Of a DNA stretch of 11,917 nt, positions 1 through 7,596 are shown in pieces. Below the pieces are notes generated by a model. The model saw only the letters and a list, made by a program, of their open reading frames with translations, did no database searches and was not told where the DNA came from. The position numbers were made by a program, and so were the translations under genes. Source of the stretch: G963677485 sp964519405 (GTDB lineage Bacteria; Armatimonadota; HRBIN16); assembly GCA_964519405.1 (NCBI GenBank), contig CAZFLA010000109.1, positions 1 through 11,917 on the forward strand, read 5' to 3'. The number at the start of each line of letters is the position of its first letter. Position 1 is the first letter of the stretch.

Positions 1-3000
1 AAAGATGGTGTGCCCATCCCTAGTATGATGATACTCGAAGCTATGCTAATGGGGCGTTCATCAAGGCTCATGATGCCCATCTGACCAGATGGAGTGACGC
101 TGCCCCATGTTGTTGATACCAGACCGCTTGTCAGACCAGATATCAGCCGTTTCGTGGAGTCTAGCCTCGCAAGGAAAGCAGCCTGGGCGGCGTCACTGAT
201 CTGCAGCTTACCTCCGTTGTATTCGAGCGACCTTACACTGTCAACAGTGCTTCTTTGGGTGCGCGTGACACCAAATATACTTATCTTGCCAGCCTGTTCT
301 TGCAAGGGCATGACATGAGTTCCGCTTACTGGTGTGCCTGCTAATCGGTGTGAGAGCAACTGAGCCGCTGTGTATACCGGTTGTCGGTTGTAGATGCACA
401 CGCCCTTACCAACAGAGTGTGTATGCTCAGATTCCACACTGCGGCCATCGGCAGTAAGGAGCTTTGTATCAGCCCATTCCTTTTGCCACGGTTTGGCACT
501 GACATTTTGTGCCTTGATGCCGCACAATCCCTGCATGGCTGCAGCTTCACTGCGCTGTCTAATATCGGAATAGGCCAAATCCCCAGATGTGAGCAGACGT
601 CCACCTTCAGAGATGAACTTGGTCAGGTACTTATGCACATTGGCTGGTACATGCATGGGATTCGGATATATGATCGTATTTGCATGCTCTTTGACGGTTG
701 GCAAGGATTGGTTGTCAATGGTGCAGAAGGGGATACCAGCTTCCATCAACTGCCATGCCTGTTGATAGATCATCCGCTTGAAGGTGTCTTGTTCGCCGCC
801 ATACAGGTTCTCAATAGGTATCACTAACCACACTGCAGGCAGAGCTGTAGATGGACGAACACCACGGCAAAGCAGTGCCATGTTGCGATAGATTCCAGCC
901 ATACTCTTTGGAATGCCGTTATTCTGTCGGAAGAGGCCCCATGGGAAGATGGTCTCCTCCATCTCTTTCCAGCTCCAGTTGCAGATGAACGCCCCTCCTG
1001 CGCCAAACAAATAACACATTCGAGCTAAATAGAACTCATGCTGCATCGATGTAGTAAATCGTCCATTAGTTCGGGCATCATGATCGATAATCGAACCAAA
1101 CTCGCCGACTGTCAATCCTTTACCCACAAGCCGGCGGTCGAACATGCGGATGTCTCCGCTGAATGTGTCCAGATCGGTGTAGCTATGCATATTCGCGATG
1201 TCGACAGGATTTACTGCTTGAAGCTTGTTGCAGCCGATGAGCTCCTGCAGGAAGCCTACCAGAACCAGTCTGTTTTTATCGGCATCTTTGATGCCTTTGG
1301 TGTTAACTGCAGCCCATTTGGCCATGAGGTGGGTTCTATAAACATCCGCATCGTAGCTGCGCATATCGTCCCATCTGCCCGTAGCGGTGTAATACGGAAT
1401 GCCGCCGATCTTAGGTTCGGGAGGGGATACTGCCCATGCTTTTCGCAGTCTAGTATCATCGGTATATTTGGCCTTAAGATACTCATTCCAGCCTTTTGTG
1501 AGGTGCTGTTTTGTGTCGCTGGATTTACCGACGGGCAACGAGATGGCTGGTTCATTCTGAACATCTATGATGAAACCTGGAATGCCCTTATATCGTGAAG
1601 CAATGTTGTAGGCCATTTTGCGTTCCAAGGTAAGCTCTTCCTCAGGAAGGTCTTGGTCGATCCAGTCATGCAGGCTTAGGATCATCGCGATACCGTGTTG
1701 TTGGCACAACTGCAGCAGGGCATCAAGCTTCGACAGCACCCATTCTGGGTTGCCTTGGGATAATGTATATCGCTCACCTGCAGGATTAAGCTGAGGGAAG
1801 AAATGCAGAATTCGCATTAGGCTGATGCCATAGTCCTGCATCTTCTGCAGGTCATGATCCCAAGTCCAAGGGTTTTCATCACCGGCATTGAAGACCATGC
1901 CCGTTTGGTTGGCTCCAATTGATAATAAAGCACGATTGCCCTTATACAACACGTTCTGACGCCATCTTGGTACAAATGCTTTAGCAAAACGGGTCTGCCT
2001 AACGCAAATGCCTGTATCCAGTGTTTGTGTGATTCTGCCATCCACTTTAAGCTGGCATTCGATGTGGCAGAGATCGGTTTGTGATGGCACTGGAAGTTTG
2101 AGCTTGAACTGCGACTTGTCTTTGCCTGGTGATACATCCAGCGATTTGGTCAGCAGTACTTTTCCTTCACGTGATGTCACTGTCACCAGTAGTGTGGCCG
2201 GACAGGCTGAAAAGTTGGTGATATAAGCTGTGATCTGCGCCGTTTCACCTGAAGAATACATCGCTTTGTCAGATATGGCTTTCTCTATGACCACACGGTG
2301 GTTCATACGGAAGATAATATCACTCAGCGTGTTCTTCAGGGGTGAGGCCGGTGCGAACAGGTCATGCGTTTGTACACCAGAAAATGCCCAACACCCGCCC
2401 GAAAATACGCCTGTAAAATGCTGAACCATACCAAGAGCGTCTGCGCAGTATCCTTGGGTGTTATAAGCTTTGACAAGACTGGTATAGTGCGCGTGTTTGC
2501 GTGCGTAAACAGGGTCGTTGTTGCCTAGCAGACAGCAAGAGGCAAAGCCGCGAAAATCATCGCCACTCCACGATGTATGATCATTAGCTTCAAGGCGGGA
2601 GGCGTGAAATGACCATGTGGGGTCGAACATGCCAACCTGATCTGCTGCGAGCCCTAGGATGTCTCCTGGAGTTCCTGTGCGTGTGTTCAGCGGTATAGTC
2701 TGTGCAGATGAGTTGGCGAGTTGTTCAGCGGTTACACTGGAGCTGTTTGCAGTCAGCTTGCCTGAGTGATCACGGATAACAGGTGTATCAAAAGCATACC
2801 CGCCTGTGCAGAGCAGACAGCCACCGCGCTTCAAATATTCACGGATCGCCGACCTAGCTTTATCTGGGTAATACGGCCCATATGGCATGACCAAGAGAGA
2901 TATCTGACCGCTGTCGAGATACCCAGCTAGCTGATCTGCACTGCTTAACACTGTTTGGTAACTGAGTGCTGACAACTGTTTTGCAAGCATGTGTGGGTTA

Positions 3001-3668
3001 GCAAAGCCGGGCTGCGGCTCCACATTATCAGCGAAGATCACGGCGCAGCCATACACATCGGTGTTGTTCTTGGGTGGGAGCGGTGCCTCACTGCCTGGTT
3101 GAAGGCTCCAGTTATTATTGGAGCTGCGCCACATCAGCTGCGGTACGGTCATGTCTTGTGCGGATTGGCATATCCAGCGAAGATTTGATATCTCCGCATT
3201 GGCGGGACCGTTGTTGAATCCCAACATCACACGTGTGACAGCCAGCAGATTGTCTTTCCCATCACCTCGCGGCTCATACTTGAAGGAGTTGAGTGGGATG
3301 AAGACACTGTGCCACTCATTAACAGGGAGTGCGCTCAACCCGCCTTGTTCGTATGCAACCATGGCAAGGTGACCATCGCCATCGTCTTCCATCATCCACA
3401 CAAACTGATCCGCTTCGATGCTTACTTGGATGGGTTTTACAGAAAATGCGATACCGATGGCATTACGAGGTATCGCGGACTGCGTTGTAAAATTGCACCA
3501 AGGTTTGCTTGCATCGTAGTTTAGGCTGATGCTTAGACCCCACGGCGATCTGGCTGCCTGTTTGATGACAGCATATCCGCCGTCTTCATTTAAGCTCCAT
3601 TTAGTAACATCAAGGTTAATATCTATGTGATCTTGTGCAGCAATATTCTCAAGGGATGGTTCGGGCAT
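1..3668 (-). CDS. Large multi-domain glycoside hydrolase, clan GH-A (GH5/GH42-like), C-terminus cut by window edge
   Basis: One uninterrupted minus-strand frame of 1222 codons runs from ATG 3668 off the left edge, so the C-terminus is missing. The start has GGAGG seven bases upstream. Domains as read: residues 1-165, a beta-rich module like a carbohydrate-binding domain; about 200-370, a Rossmann/glutamine-amidotransferase-like segment (LLVMPYGPYY near 258, then GGCLLCTGG near 283); about 450-560, an Ig-like beta-sandwich; about 575-930, a (beta/alpha)8 barrel. The barrel has the clan GH-A signs: DVQNEP with proposed acid/base E706, MHSYTD near 828, VGEFG with proposed nucleophile E856, and NWSWKEME near 898. 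A second Rossmann-like segment follows (EGGRLLTSGD near 1023), as in GH42-type enzymes. It should hydrolyse beta-glycosidic bonds; substrate unknown. No signal peptide or membrane segment is visible at the N-terminus, which is odd for such a protein. The GH-A call is firm, the exact family is not. Confidence 0.85.
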   Translation of the reverse strand, partial: MPEPSLENIAAQDHIDINLDVTKWSLNEDGGYAVIKQAARSPWGLSISLNYDASKPWCNFTTQSAIPRNAIGIAFSVKPIQVSIEADQFVWMMEDDGDGHLAMVAYEQGGLSALPVNEWHSVFIPLNSFKYEPRGDGKDNLLAVTRVMLGFNNGPANAEISNLRWICQSAQDMTVPQLMWRSSNNNWSLQPGSEAPLPPKNNTDVYGCAVIFADNVEPQPGFANPHMLAKQLSALSYQTVLSSADQLAGYLDSGQISLLVMPYGPYYPDKARSAIREYLKRGGCLLCTGGYAFDTPVIRDHSGKLTANSSSVTAEQLANSSAQTIPLNTRTGTPGDILGLAADQVGMFDPTWSFHASRLEANDHTSWSGDDFRGFASCCLLGNNDPVYARKHAHYTSLVKAYNTQGYCADALGMVQHFTGVFSGGCWAFSGVQTHDLFAPASPLKNTLSDIIFRMNHRVVIEKAISDKAMYSSGETAQITAYITNFSACPATLLVTVTSREGKVLLTKSLDVSPGKDKSQFKLKLPVPSQTDLCHIECQLKVDGRITQTLDTGICVRQTRFAKAFVPRWRQNVLYKGNRALLSIGANQTGMVFNAGDENPWTWDHDLQKMQDYGISLMRILHFFPQLNPAGERYTLSQGNPEWVLSKLDALLQLCQQHGIAMILSLHDWIDQDLPEEELTLERKMAYNIASRYKGIPGFIIDVQNEPAISLPVGKSSDTKQHLTKGWNEYLKAKYTDDTRLRKAWAVSPPEPKIGGIPYYTATGRWDDMRSYDADVYRTHLMAKWAAVNTKGIKDADKNRLVLVGFLQELIGCNKLQAVNPVDIANMHSYTDLDTFSGDIRMFDRRLVGKGLTVGEFGSIIDHDARTNGRFTTSMQHEFYLARMCYLFGAGGAFICNWSWKEMEETIFPWGLFRQNNGIPKSMAGIYRNMALLCRGVRPSTALPAVWLVIPIENLYGGEQDTFKRMIYQQAWQLMEAGIPFCTIDNQSLPTVKEHANTIIYPNPMHVPANVHKYLTKFISEGGRLLTSGDLAYSDIRQRSEAAAMQGLCGIKAQNVSAKPWQKEWADTKLLTADGRSVESEHTHSVGKGVCIYNRQPVYTAAQLLSHRLAGTPVSGTHVMPLQEQAGKISIFGVTRTQRSTVDSVRSLEYNGGKLQISDAAQAAFLARLDSTKRLISGLTSGLVSTTWGSVTPSGQMGIMSLDERPISIASSIIILGMGTPS

Positions 3669-3675
3669 AAGAGGG

Positions 3676-3701
3676 CCTCCACGAATGCAGTTATCAGTAT
3701 A
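3676..3701 (-). promoter_or_regulatory. Possible -10 box and ribosome binding site for the GH-A gene
   Basis: On the minus strand TATACT (3701-3696) could be a -10 element, and GGAGG (3680-3676) is a strong Shine-Dalgarno seven bases before ATG 3668. No convincing -35 lies 16-18 bases upstream. The dnaJ terminator just upstream implies the gene needs its own promoter. The ribosome site is solid; the -10 is a guess. Confidence 0.35.
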
Positions 3702-3743
3702 GAATACGACACGGCGCCCGTGGTTCCCTGCGTTGCACAGAGC

Positions 3744-3780
3744 AAAAAATACCCCCTACAGCCTTGAGACTGCAGGGGGT
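3744..3780 (-). terminator. Intrinsic terminator of the rpoZ-dnaJ unit
   Basis: Read on the minus strand, ACCCCCTGCAG (3780-3770) pairs with CTGTAGGGGGT (3761-3751). This gives an 11-bp stem with one G-U pair and an 8-base loop, followed by A and six T (3749-3744). It starts 20 bases after the dnaJ stop codon, a textbook Rho-independent terminator. Confidence 0.93.
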
Positions 3781-3799
3781 AATAAGCTAAAAGCTGTGT

Positions 3800-4915
3800 C
3801 TATTTGCGCTTTTTGCCAAGGAACTTGTCAATGAAGCTCGGTTCAATATTGTTGATGTTTTCTGTATCATCACCCAAAGCAGAGGCCAACTGGTGCAAGA
3901 TCGCACGCTGCTGATCATTCAACTTTTTAGGCACATCAACATTCATCGTGACAAGCAGGTTACCAGCACCGCCGTTCGGTCGGGGAAGCCCCTTGCCTGC
4001 GATGCGGAAAATGGTGCCTGGCTGCGTTCCTGCGGGTATCTCGATGCTTTGTTCATCCAGCAGTGTCTTGACGGTCGCAGTACCGCCTAGCGCTGCCTTC
4101 GCATAACCTATTGAGGCTGAGCAGCTAAGGTCATACCCATCACGCTTGAACGCTTCATGAGGCTTAACGTGGAACACGATGTAGAGATCGCCCGGTTGAC
4201 CGCCGTGTGCGGCGAAATCACCTTCACCAGCAACCTCCATGTAGTTACCTTCATCAACACCATTGGGAACGGTGATTGGCTTCTTTGTAACTTGACGGAC
4301 AGTTCCTTCCCCGCGGCATTTCTTGCAGGGGTTTTCTACAACACGCCCTTCGCCGCGGCACCGAGAACAGGTGGTCTGCATGCTGATGGTGCCCAGAATT
4401 GTCTGCTGACCCTTCCGAACACGTCCAGTGCCTCGGCATTCCGGACATACAGTAGGTTCGGCTCCGCCTTCAGCTCCGGTTCCTGCACAGTCGCTGCAGG
4501 GCACTCGGCGCGCATATTCCACATCTCTGCTCGTGTTCGTTGCGATTTCTTCCAGGGTGACTTCGACGTCGACGCGAATGTCGCTGCCGCGATTGTTGCG
4601 CGCAGAACGTCCGCCGTTTCCACCACCAAAAAACATATCAAAGATGTCAAACGGGTTACTGAAGTCAAATCCAAAGTCAGATGCGGAGCCTGAAGCCGTG
4701 CCGAACCGGTCATATTGTGAGCGCTTCTCCGGTGTGCTAAGCACTTCATAGGCTTCGTTAATCTGCTTGAATTTCTCTTCAGCTTGTGGGTTATCAGGAT
4801 TTCTATCGGGATGATACTGCATAGCCAAACGGCGATAGGCTTTTTTAATATCTTCTACCGACGCATCCCTAGAGACCCCTAGTGTTTCGTAATAATCCAG
4901 TTGTTGTGCAGGCAT
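3800..4915 (-). CDS. dnaJ: Chaperone protein DnaJ (type I Hsp40)
   Basis: Full-length 371-residue DnaJ, the co-chaperone that delivers unfolded substrates to DnaK and stimulates its ATPase in the cytoplasm. The J domain is residues 1-70 with HPD at 35-37. A short Gly/Phe-rich linker (about 79-105, FFGGGNGG) follows. The zinc domain has four CxxCxGxG repeats with cysteines 140/143, 157/160, 183/186 and 197/200. The C-terminal substrate-binding and dimerisation region (about 210-345) is normal. The basic end FLGKKRK is ordinary for the family. The start is ATG 4915, 16 bases after the rpoZ stop, with only a weak Shine-Dalgarno (GAAGAA directly before it), so translation may depend on rpoZ. There is no dnaK or grpE in the window: this dnaJ sits with rpoZ rather than in a heat-shock operon, and may be one of several DnaJ copies in the genome. 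Confidence 0.97.
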   Translation of the reverse strand: MPAQQLDYYETLGVSRDASVEDIKKAYRRLAMQYHPDRNPDNPQAEEKFKQINEAYEVLSTPEKRSQYDRFGTASGSASDFGFDFSNPFDIFDMFFGGGNGGRSARNNRGSDIRVDVEVTLEEIATNTSRDVEYARRVPCSDCAGTGAEGGAEPTVCPECRGTGRVRKGQQTILGTISMQTTCSRCRGEGRVVENPCKKCRGEGTVRQVTKKPITVPNGVDEGNYMEVAGEGDFAAHGGQPGDLYIVFHVKPHEAFKRDGYDLSCSASIGYAKAALGGTATVKTLLDEQSIEIPAGTQPGTIFRIAGKGLPRPNGGAGNLLVTMNVDVPKKLNDQQRAILHQLASALGDDTENINNIEPSFIDKFLGKKRK

Positions 4916-4931
4916 TTCTTCAGTATCTAGC

Positions 4932-5483
4932 CTAGATTAGGTCCTCGTCTGTAGATTCGCCATCTGGAGTGATTTCATCATCGCTGGAGGCTTCGTCACT
5001 CTCGGAATCATCAGACTGAGCTATATTTTTCTCTTCACGGATCTTCGCAATCGCCTTAGCAAGAATGCTGTCATTGAACTCAGACGGCGGAAGCATTGCA
5101 TCAGGATCTTCCATATCGGCAGCTGCCGCAGCGGCGGCTGCTTCCTCTGTTGAGAGCAGTTCCATGGAGTTGATAATATCTGCATTTTCCTGGTTATAGA
5201 TTTCAGCGGCGAGGGCTGCTTCACTTTCAGCCAATGCTTGCTGCTGGGCTTGATAATCAGGATAGGCCTCTGGAGGCAGAGCCTGCACCTCTTTGAGGGT
5301 AGGCACTATACGGCCGGAAGCAATCTCTTCAAGGGCGACAGTCAGCACGTTGCGCGAGTCTGTCTTGATGAGAGCTTTTCTCTCGATACCTTGAACATGA
5401 AGTTGGTTGGCTCGTTTGGCTGCAGCGAGAACTAATGCGTATGCATTGAACTTCGCGAGTTCATCAGCTTTGGGCAATATCAT
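4932..5483 (-). CDS. rpoZ: RNA polymerase omega subunit with long acidic C-terminal extension
   Basis: Residues 1-62 match the omega fold: MILPKADELAKF, then YALVLAAAKRANQL (14-28), then LTVALEEIASGRI (47-59), the usual AAKRA and ALEEIA signatures. Omega helps assemble and stabilise the beta-prime subunit of RNA polymerase. The protein is 183 residues, about twice the usual length. The extra part holds a Gln/Ala/Glu helix-prone stretch (78-98), an alanine run (115-122) and a strongly acidic Ser/Asp/Glu tail (157-183). Start choice: ATG 5483 has AGGGAG at 5500-5495. An in-frame GTG at 5510 would add nine residues but has no Shine-Dalgarno and lies about 24 bases from the predicted transcript start. 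The stop is 16 bases before dnaJ, so the two are probably co-transcribed. The function of the tail is unknown. Confidence 0.88.
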   Translation of the reverse strand: MILPKADELAKFNAYALVLAAAKRANQLHVQGIERKALIKTDSRNVLTVALEEIASGRIVPTLKEVQALPPEAYPDYQAQQQALAESEAALAAEIYNQENADIINSMELLSTEEAAAAAAAADMEDPDAMLPPSEFNDSILAKAIAKIREEKNIAQSDDSESDEASSDDEITPDGESTDEDLI

Positions 5484-5517
5484 AATGGGGCGCTCTCCCT
5501 TCGGTATCACATCTTTA

Positions 5518-5533
5518 CGGCATTACTATGCCG
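5518..5533 (-). promoter_or_regulatory. Hairpin at the predicted 5' end of the rpoZ-dnaJ mRNA
   Basis: CGGCAT and ATGCCG form a perfect 6-bp inverted repeat around a 4-base loop. It begins within a base or two of the transcription start expected from the -10 box at 5546-5541. It could stabilise the mRNA end or be a DNA operator at +1; the sequence cannot separate these. Confidence 0.5.
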
Positions 5534-5540
5534 AACTATC

Positions 5541-5549
5541 ATTATACCA
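5541..5549 (-). promoter_or_regulatory. Extended -10 promoter of rpoZ-dnaJ
   Basis: The minus strand reads TGGTATAAT, a perfect -10 hexamer (5546-5541) with the TGN extension. The expected start is near 5534, giving a leader of about 50 bases before ATG 5483. The -35 region (around 5569-5564, AAACAA) is poor, which the TGN extension normally offsets. Confidence 0.78.
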
Positions 5550-5580
5550 AAAACGGTGGAATTTTGTTTTTAGCAGGGGA

Positions 5581-5604
5581 GTGGAGCGCCGTGACACGCT
5601 CCAC
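5581..5604 (-). terminator. Hairpin after the export operon, possible terminator
   Basis: GTGGAGCG (5581-5588) and CGCTCCAC (5597-5604) are a perfect 8-bp GC-rich inverted repeat with an 8-base loop, 16 bases past the permease stop. No T tract follows on the minus strand, so it may be a weak or Rho-dependent terminator or an mRNA 3' stabiliser. Confidence 0.4.
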
Positions 5605-5620
5605 ATGATTACGGAAATGC

Positions 5621-6835
5621 TTATTCGTAGCGTAGGGCTTCGATAGGATCTAGATATGCTGCTTTCCTCGCAGGATACAGTCCGAAGAACACGCCAACGA
5701 GTGCTGCAAACGAGAATGACAAGATCACTGAGGGTATTGATATGGTCACTGCCCAGCCGATTTTGTAACCAATAATGAGAGAACCTCCAACCCCCGCGAT
5801 GACCCCGATGATTCCACCGATGAGCGATAATACCAGGCTTTCTATAAGGAACTGCACCATGATATCTTTGCGTTGAGCTCCTAGTGATTTTCTTATGCCA
5901 ATCTCACGAGTTCGTTCTGTGACAGTTACCAGCATGATATTCATGATGCCTATTCCGCCAACAAGCAGAGATACACTGGCTATACCTGCCAGCAGCAGCG
6001 TGAACACTTTGCTGTTTTCTTCTGCAAACTCTATGGCATCAGCTTGGTTACGGATGATGAAATCATCTTCATAATCGCGGATTTTATGGCGTTTACGCAG
6101 AACCGCAGATATCTCCTCAACGGCTACGTTCATCATATCCAAGCTCTTTGCTTGAACGCTGAAACTGCGCATGTAGTCTGTACCTAGTAACCGTCTCATA
6201 GCTGTTGTGGCGGGTATCATGATCTGGTCATCAGGGTCGTTGAAACCACCGGAGTTACCCTTGGCAGCCAATAGGCCGATGACCAGAAATCGGCTGCCTT
6301 GAATGGTAATATACTGCCCGATAGGGTTGTTCTCACCGAATAGGTTTACCGCGGTGGTAGCCCCCAACACTGCTACTTTCTGGTTGCTGCGGACGTCACT
6401 CATGGTTAAGAAGCGTCCATCCGCCAAGCTGTAGTTACGCACCTCCGGATAATCCGGATAGGTGCCGAATATATTGGTGTTGGTGTTGTTGTTGAGGTGC
6501 TTGACCTGCATGTTGCCGCGTGCCTCGGGCACGGCTGTCTTTACCGAGGCGCATTTGGAGATGATTGCATCAACATCACCTAATGTCAGGGTCTGCCTGC
6601 TGCCATAACCACCCATCACCGCGCCGGTACGAGCCTGACCCGACATAACCATCAATACATTGGTACCCATCTGTTGGATACGCTGCATAGTTTGCTGCTG
6701 CGCGCCGGTCGCTATGGCAAGCATAGCGATGACGGCACCTACGCCGATGATAACACCTAGCATCGTGAGAACAGCACGCATTCGGTTTGCCATTAAGCCT
6801 TCAAGGGCTACTGAAATACTCTCTTTTAGGCTCAT
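5621..6835 (-). CDS. macB: ABC transporter permease, MacB/FtsX family
   Basis: 404-residue inner-membrane permease of the MacB type, without the fused ATPase of the E. coli protein. The N-terminus has the family pattern: an amphipathic start, then a first membrane helix near 20-45 (TMLGVIIGVGAVIAML). An extracytoplasmic MacB core domain spans roughly 50-270. Three C-terminal helices lie near 275-305, 325-360 and 370-395. The coupling motif TERTREIGIRKSLGA (about 307-321), which contacts the ATPase, is intact, as is the end LYPARKAAYLDPIEALRYE. ATG 6835 overlaps the ATPase stop in an ATGA, so translation is coupled and the two subunits should be made together. It should work with the upstream adaptor to drive export of a drug, peptide or lipid-like molecule by mechanotransmission. 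The substrate cannot be told from sequence. Confidence 0.93.
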   Translation of the reverse strand: MSLKESISVALEGLMANRMRAVLTMLGVIIGVGAVIAMLAIATGAQQQTMQRIQQMGTNVLMVMSGQARTGAVMGGYGSRQTLTLGDVDAIISKCASVKTAVPEARGNMQVKHLNNNTNTNIFGTYPDYPEVRNYSLADGRFLTMSDVRSNQKVAVLGATTAVNLFGENNPIGQYITIQGSRFLVIGLLAAKGNSGGFNDPDDQIMIPATTAMRRLLGTDYMRSFSVQAKSLDMMNVAVEEISAVLRKRHKIRDYEDDFIIRNQADAIEFAEENSKVFTLLLAGIASVSLLVGGIGIMNIMLVTVTERTREIGIRKSLGAQRKDIMVQFLIESLVLSLIGGIIGVIAGVGGSLIIGYKIGWAVTISIPSVILSFSFAALVGVFFGLYPARKAAYLDPIEALRYE

Positions 6836-7596
6836 TTCCCGTTCTCCTCTGGCGGCATCTGCTGCAGCGTGATGGCGGCTGATTTAGGATTCGCTACACG
6901 CTCGTCTGACACGATGTGTCCATCGCGGAATCTGACAATACGCTGTGTATGCTCGGCGATATCCTCTTCGTGTGTAACGATGATTACTGTTTTTCCCTCT
7001 GCATGCAGTTCTTGAAACAACGCCATGATCTCTTCACTAGTGCGTGTATCCAGGTTGCCTGTTGGCTCGTCACCCAAGATAATCGGAGGGTCATTCACCA
7101 GTGCGCGCGCGATAGCTACACGCTGCTGCTGTCCACCGGATAGTTCATTCGGCTTATGGTGAACTCTTTCTCCAAGCCCGACGCGTTGTAGGGCTGCCAG
7201 TGCCGACTTCTCAGGATCACCTTTGAACTGCGCATTATAGAGCATAGGCAGCATCACCTGACGAAGAGCTGGCCGACGGGGGATTAGGTTAAATGTCTGG
7301 AAGACAAACCCAATCTTGCGGTTTCTGATGATGGCGAGTTCATCGTCATCAAGCCCCTCGACATCCTCACCGTCTAGCGAGTATTTGCCTTCGGTGGGAC
7401 GGTCGAGGCAGCCTATGATGTTCATGAACGTAGATTTACCAGAACCAGATGGGCCCATAATCGCCACAAACTCGCCTTGTTTTATTTGCAGTGATACACC
7501 CCGAAGCGCGTGTACAACCACATCTCCGGTTTGGTAGCTCTTTACTATGTGTGTTGCTAACACAACATTGTTGTTTTCGGAATTAGAAACGGCCAC
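6832..7596 (-). CDS. macB: ABC transporter ATPase of the MacB/LolD type
   Basis: 254-residue nucleotide-binding subunit that powers the neighbouring permease. Walker A is GPSGSGKST (48-56), and the Q-loop follows in FVFQTFNLIP. The signature LSGGQQQRVAIARAL, Walker B IILGDEPTGNLD with catalytic Glu, and the H-loop IIVTHEED are all intact. The EPTGNLD form is typical of the MacB/LolD subfamily. I place the start at GTG 7596: GGAGG lies eight bases upstream, and the protein then begins just before the first conserved segment. A longer frame to ATG 7671 exists, but its added residues (Trp/Val/Ala-rich) come from reading the adaptor's Gly-rich repeat in another frame and match no ABC domain. The gene overlaps the adaptor by 14 bases and the permease by 4. 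Confidence 0.93.
   Translation of the reverse strand: MAVSNSENNNVVLATHIVKSYQTGDVVVHALRGVSLQIKQGEFVAIMGPSGSGKSTFMNIIGCLDRPTEGKYSLDGEDVEGLDDDELAIIRNRKIGFVFQTFNLIPRRPALRQVMLPMLYNAQFKGDPEKSALAALQRVGLGERVHHKPNELSGGQQQRVAIARALVNDPPIILGDEPTGNLDTRTSEEIMALFQELHAEGKTVIIVTHEEDIAEHTQRIVRFRDGHIVSDERVANPKSAAITLQQMPPEENGK

Noticed and set aside
381..1598. Plus-strand open frames at 381-827 and 1038-1598
   Set aside because: They lie opposite the continuous GH-A reading frame, have no Shine-Dalgarno and no recognisable domain; they are shadow frames.
1..3668. Possible pseudogene or frameshifted gene, because the minus strand first seems to offer only short closed ORFs here
   Set aside because: Reading the minus strand from ATG 3668 gives one uninterrupted frame to the edge; it is intact but unfinished in this window.
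4157..4751. Open frames overlapping dnaJ on both strands
   Set aside because: The dnaJ frame has all family motifs; the others are frame shadows of its Gly/Cys-rich codons.
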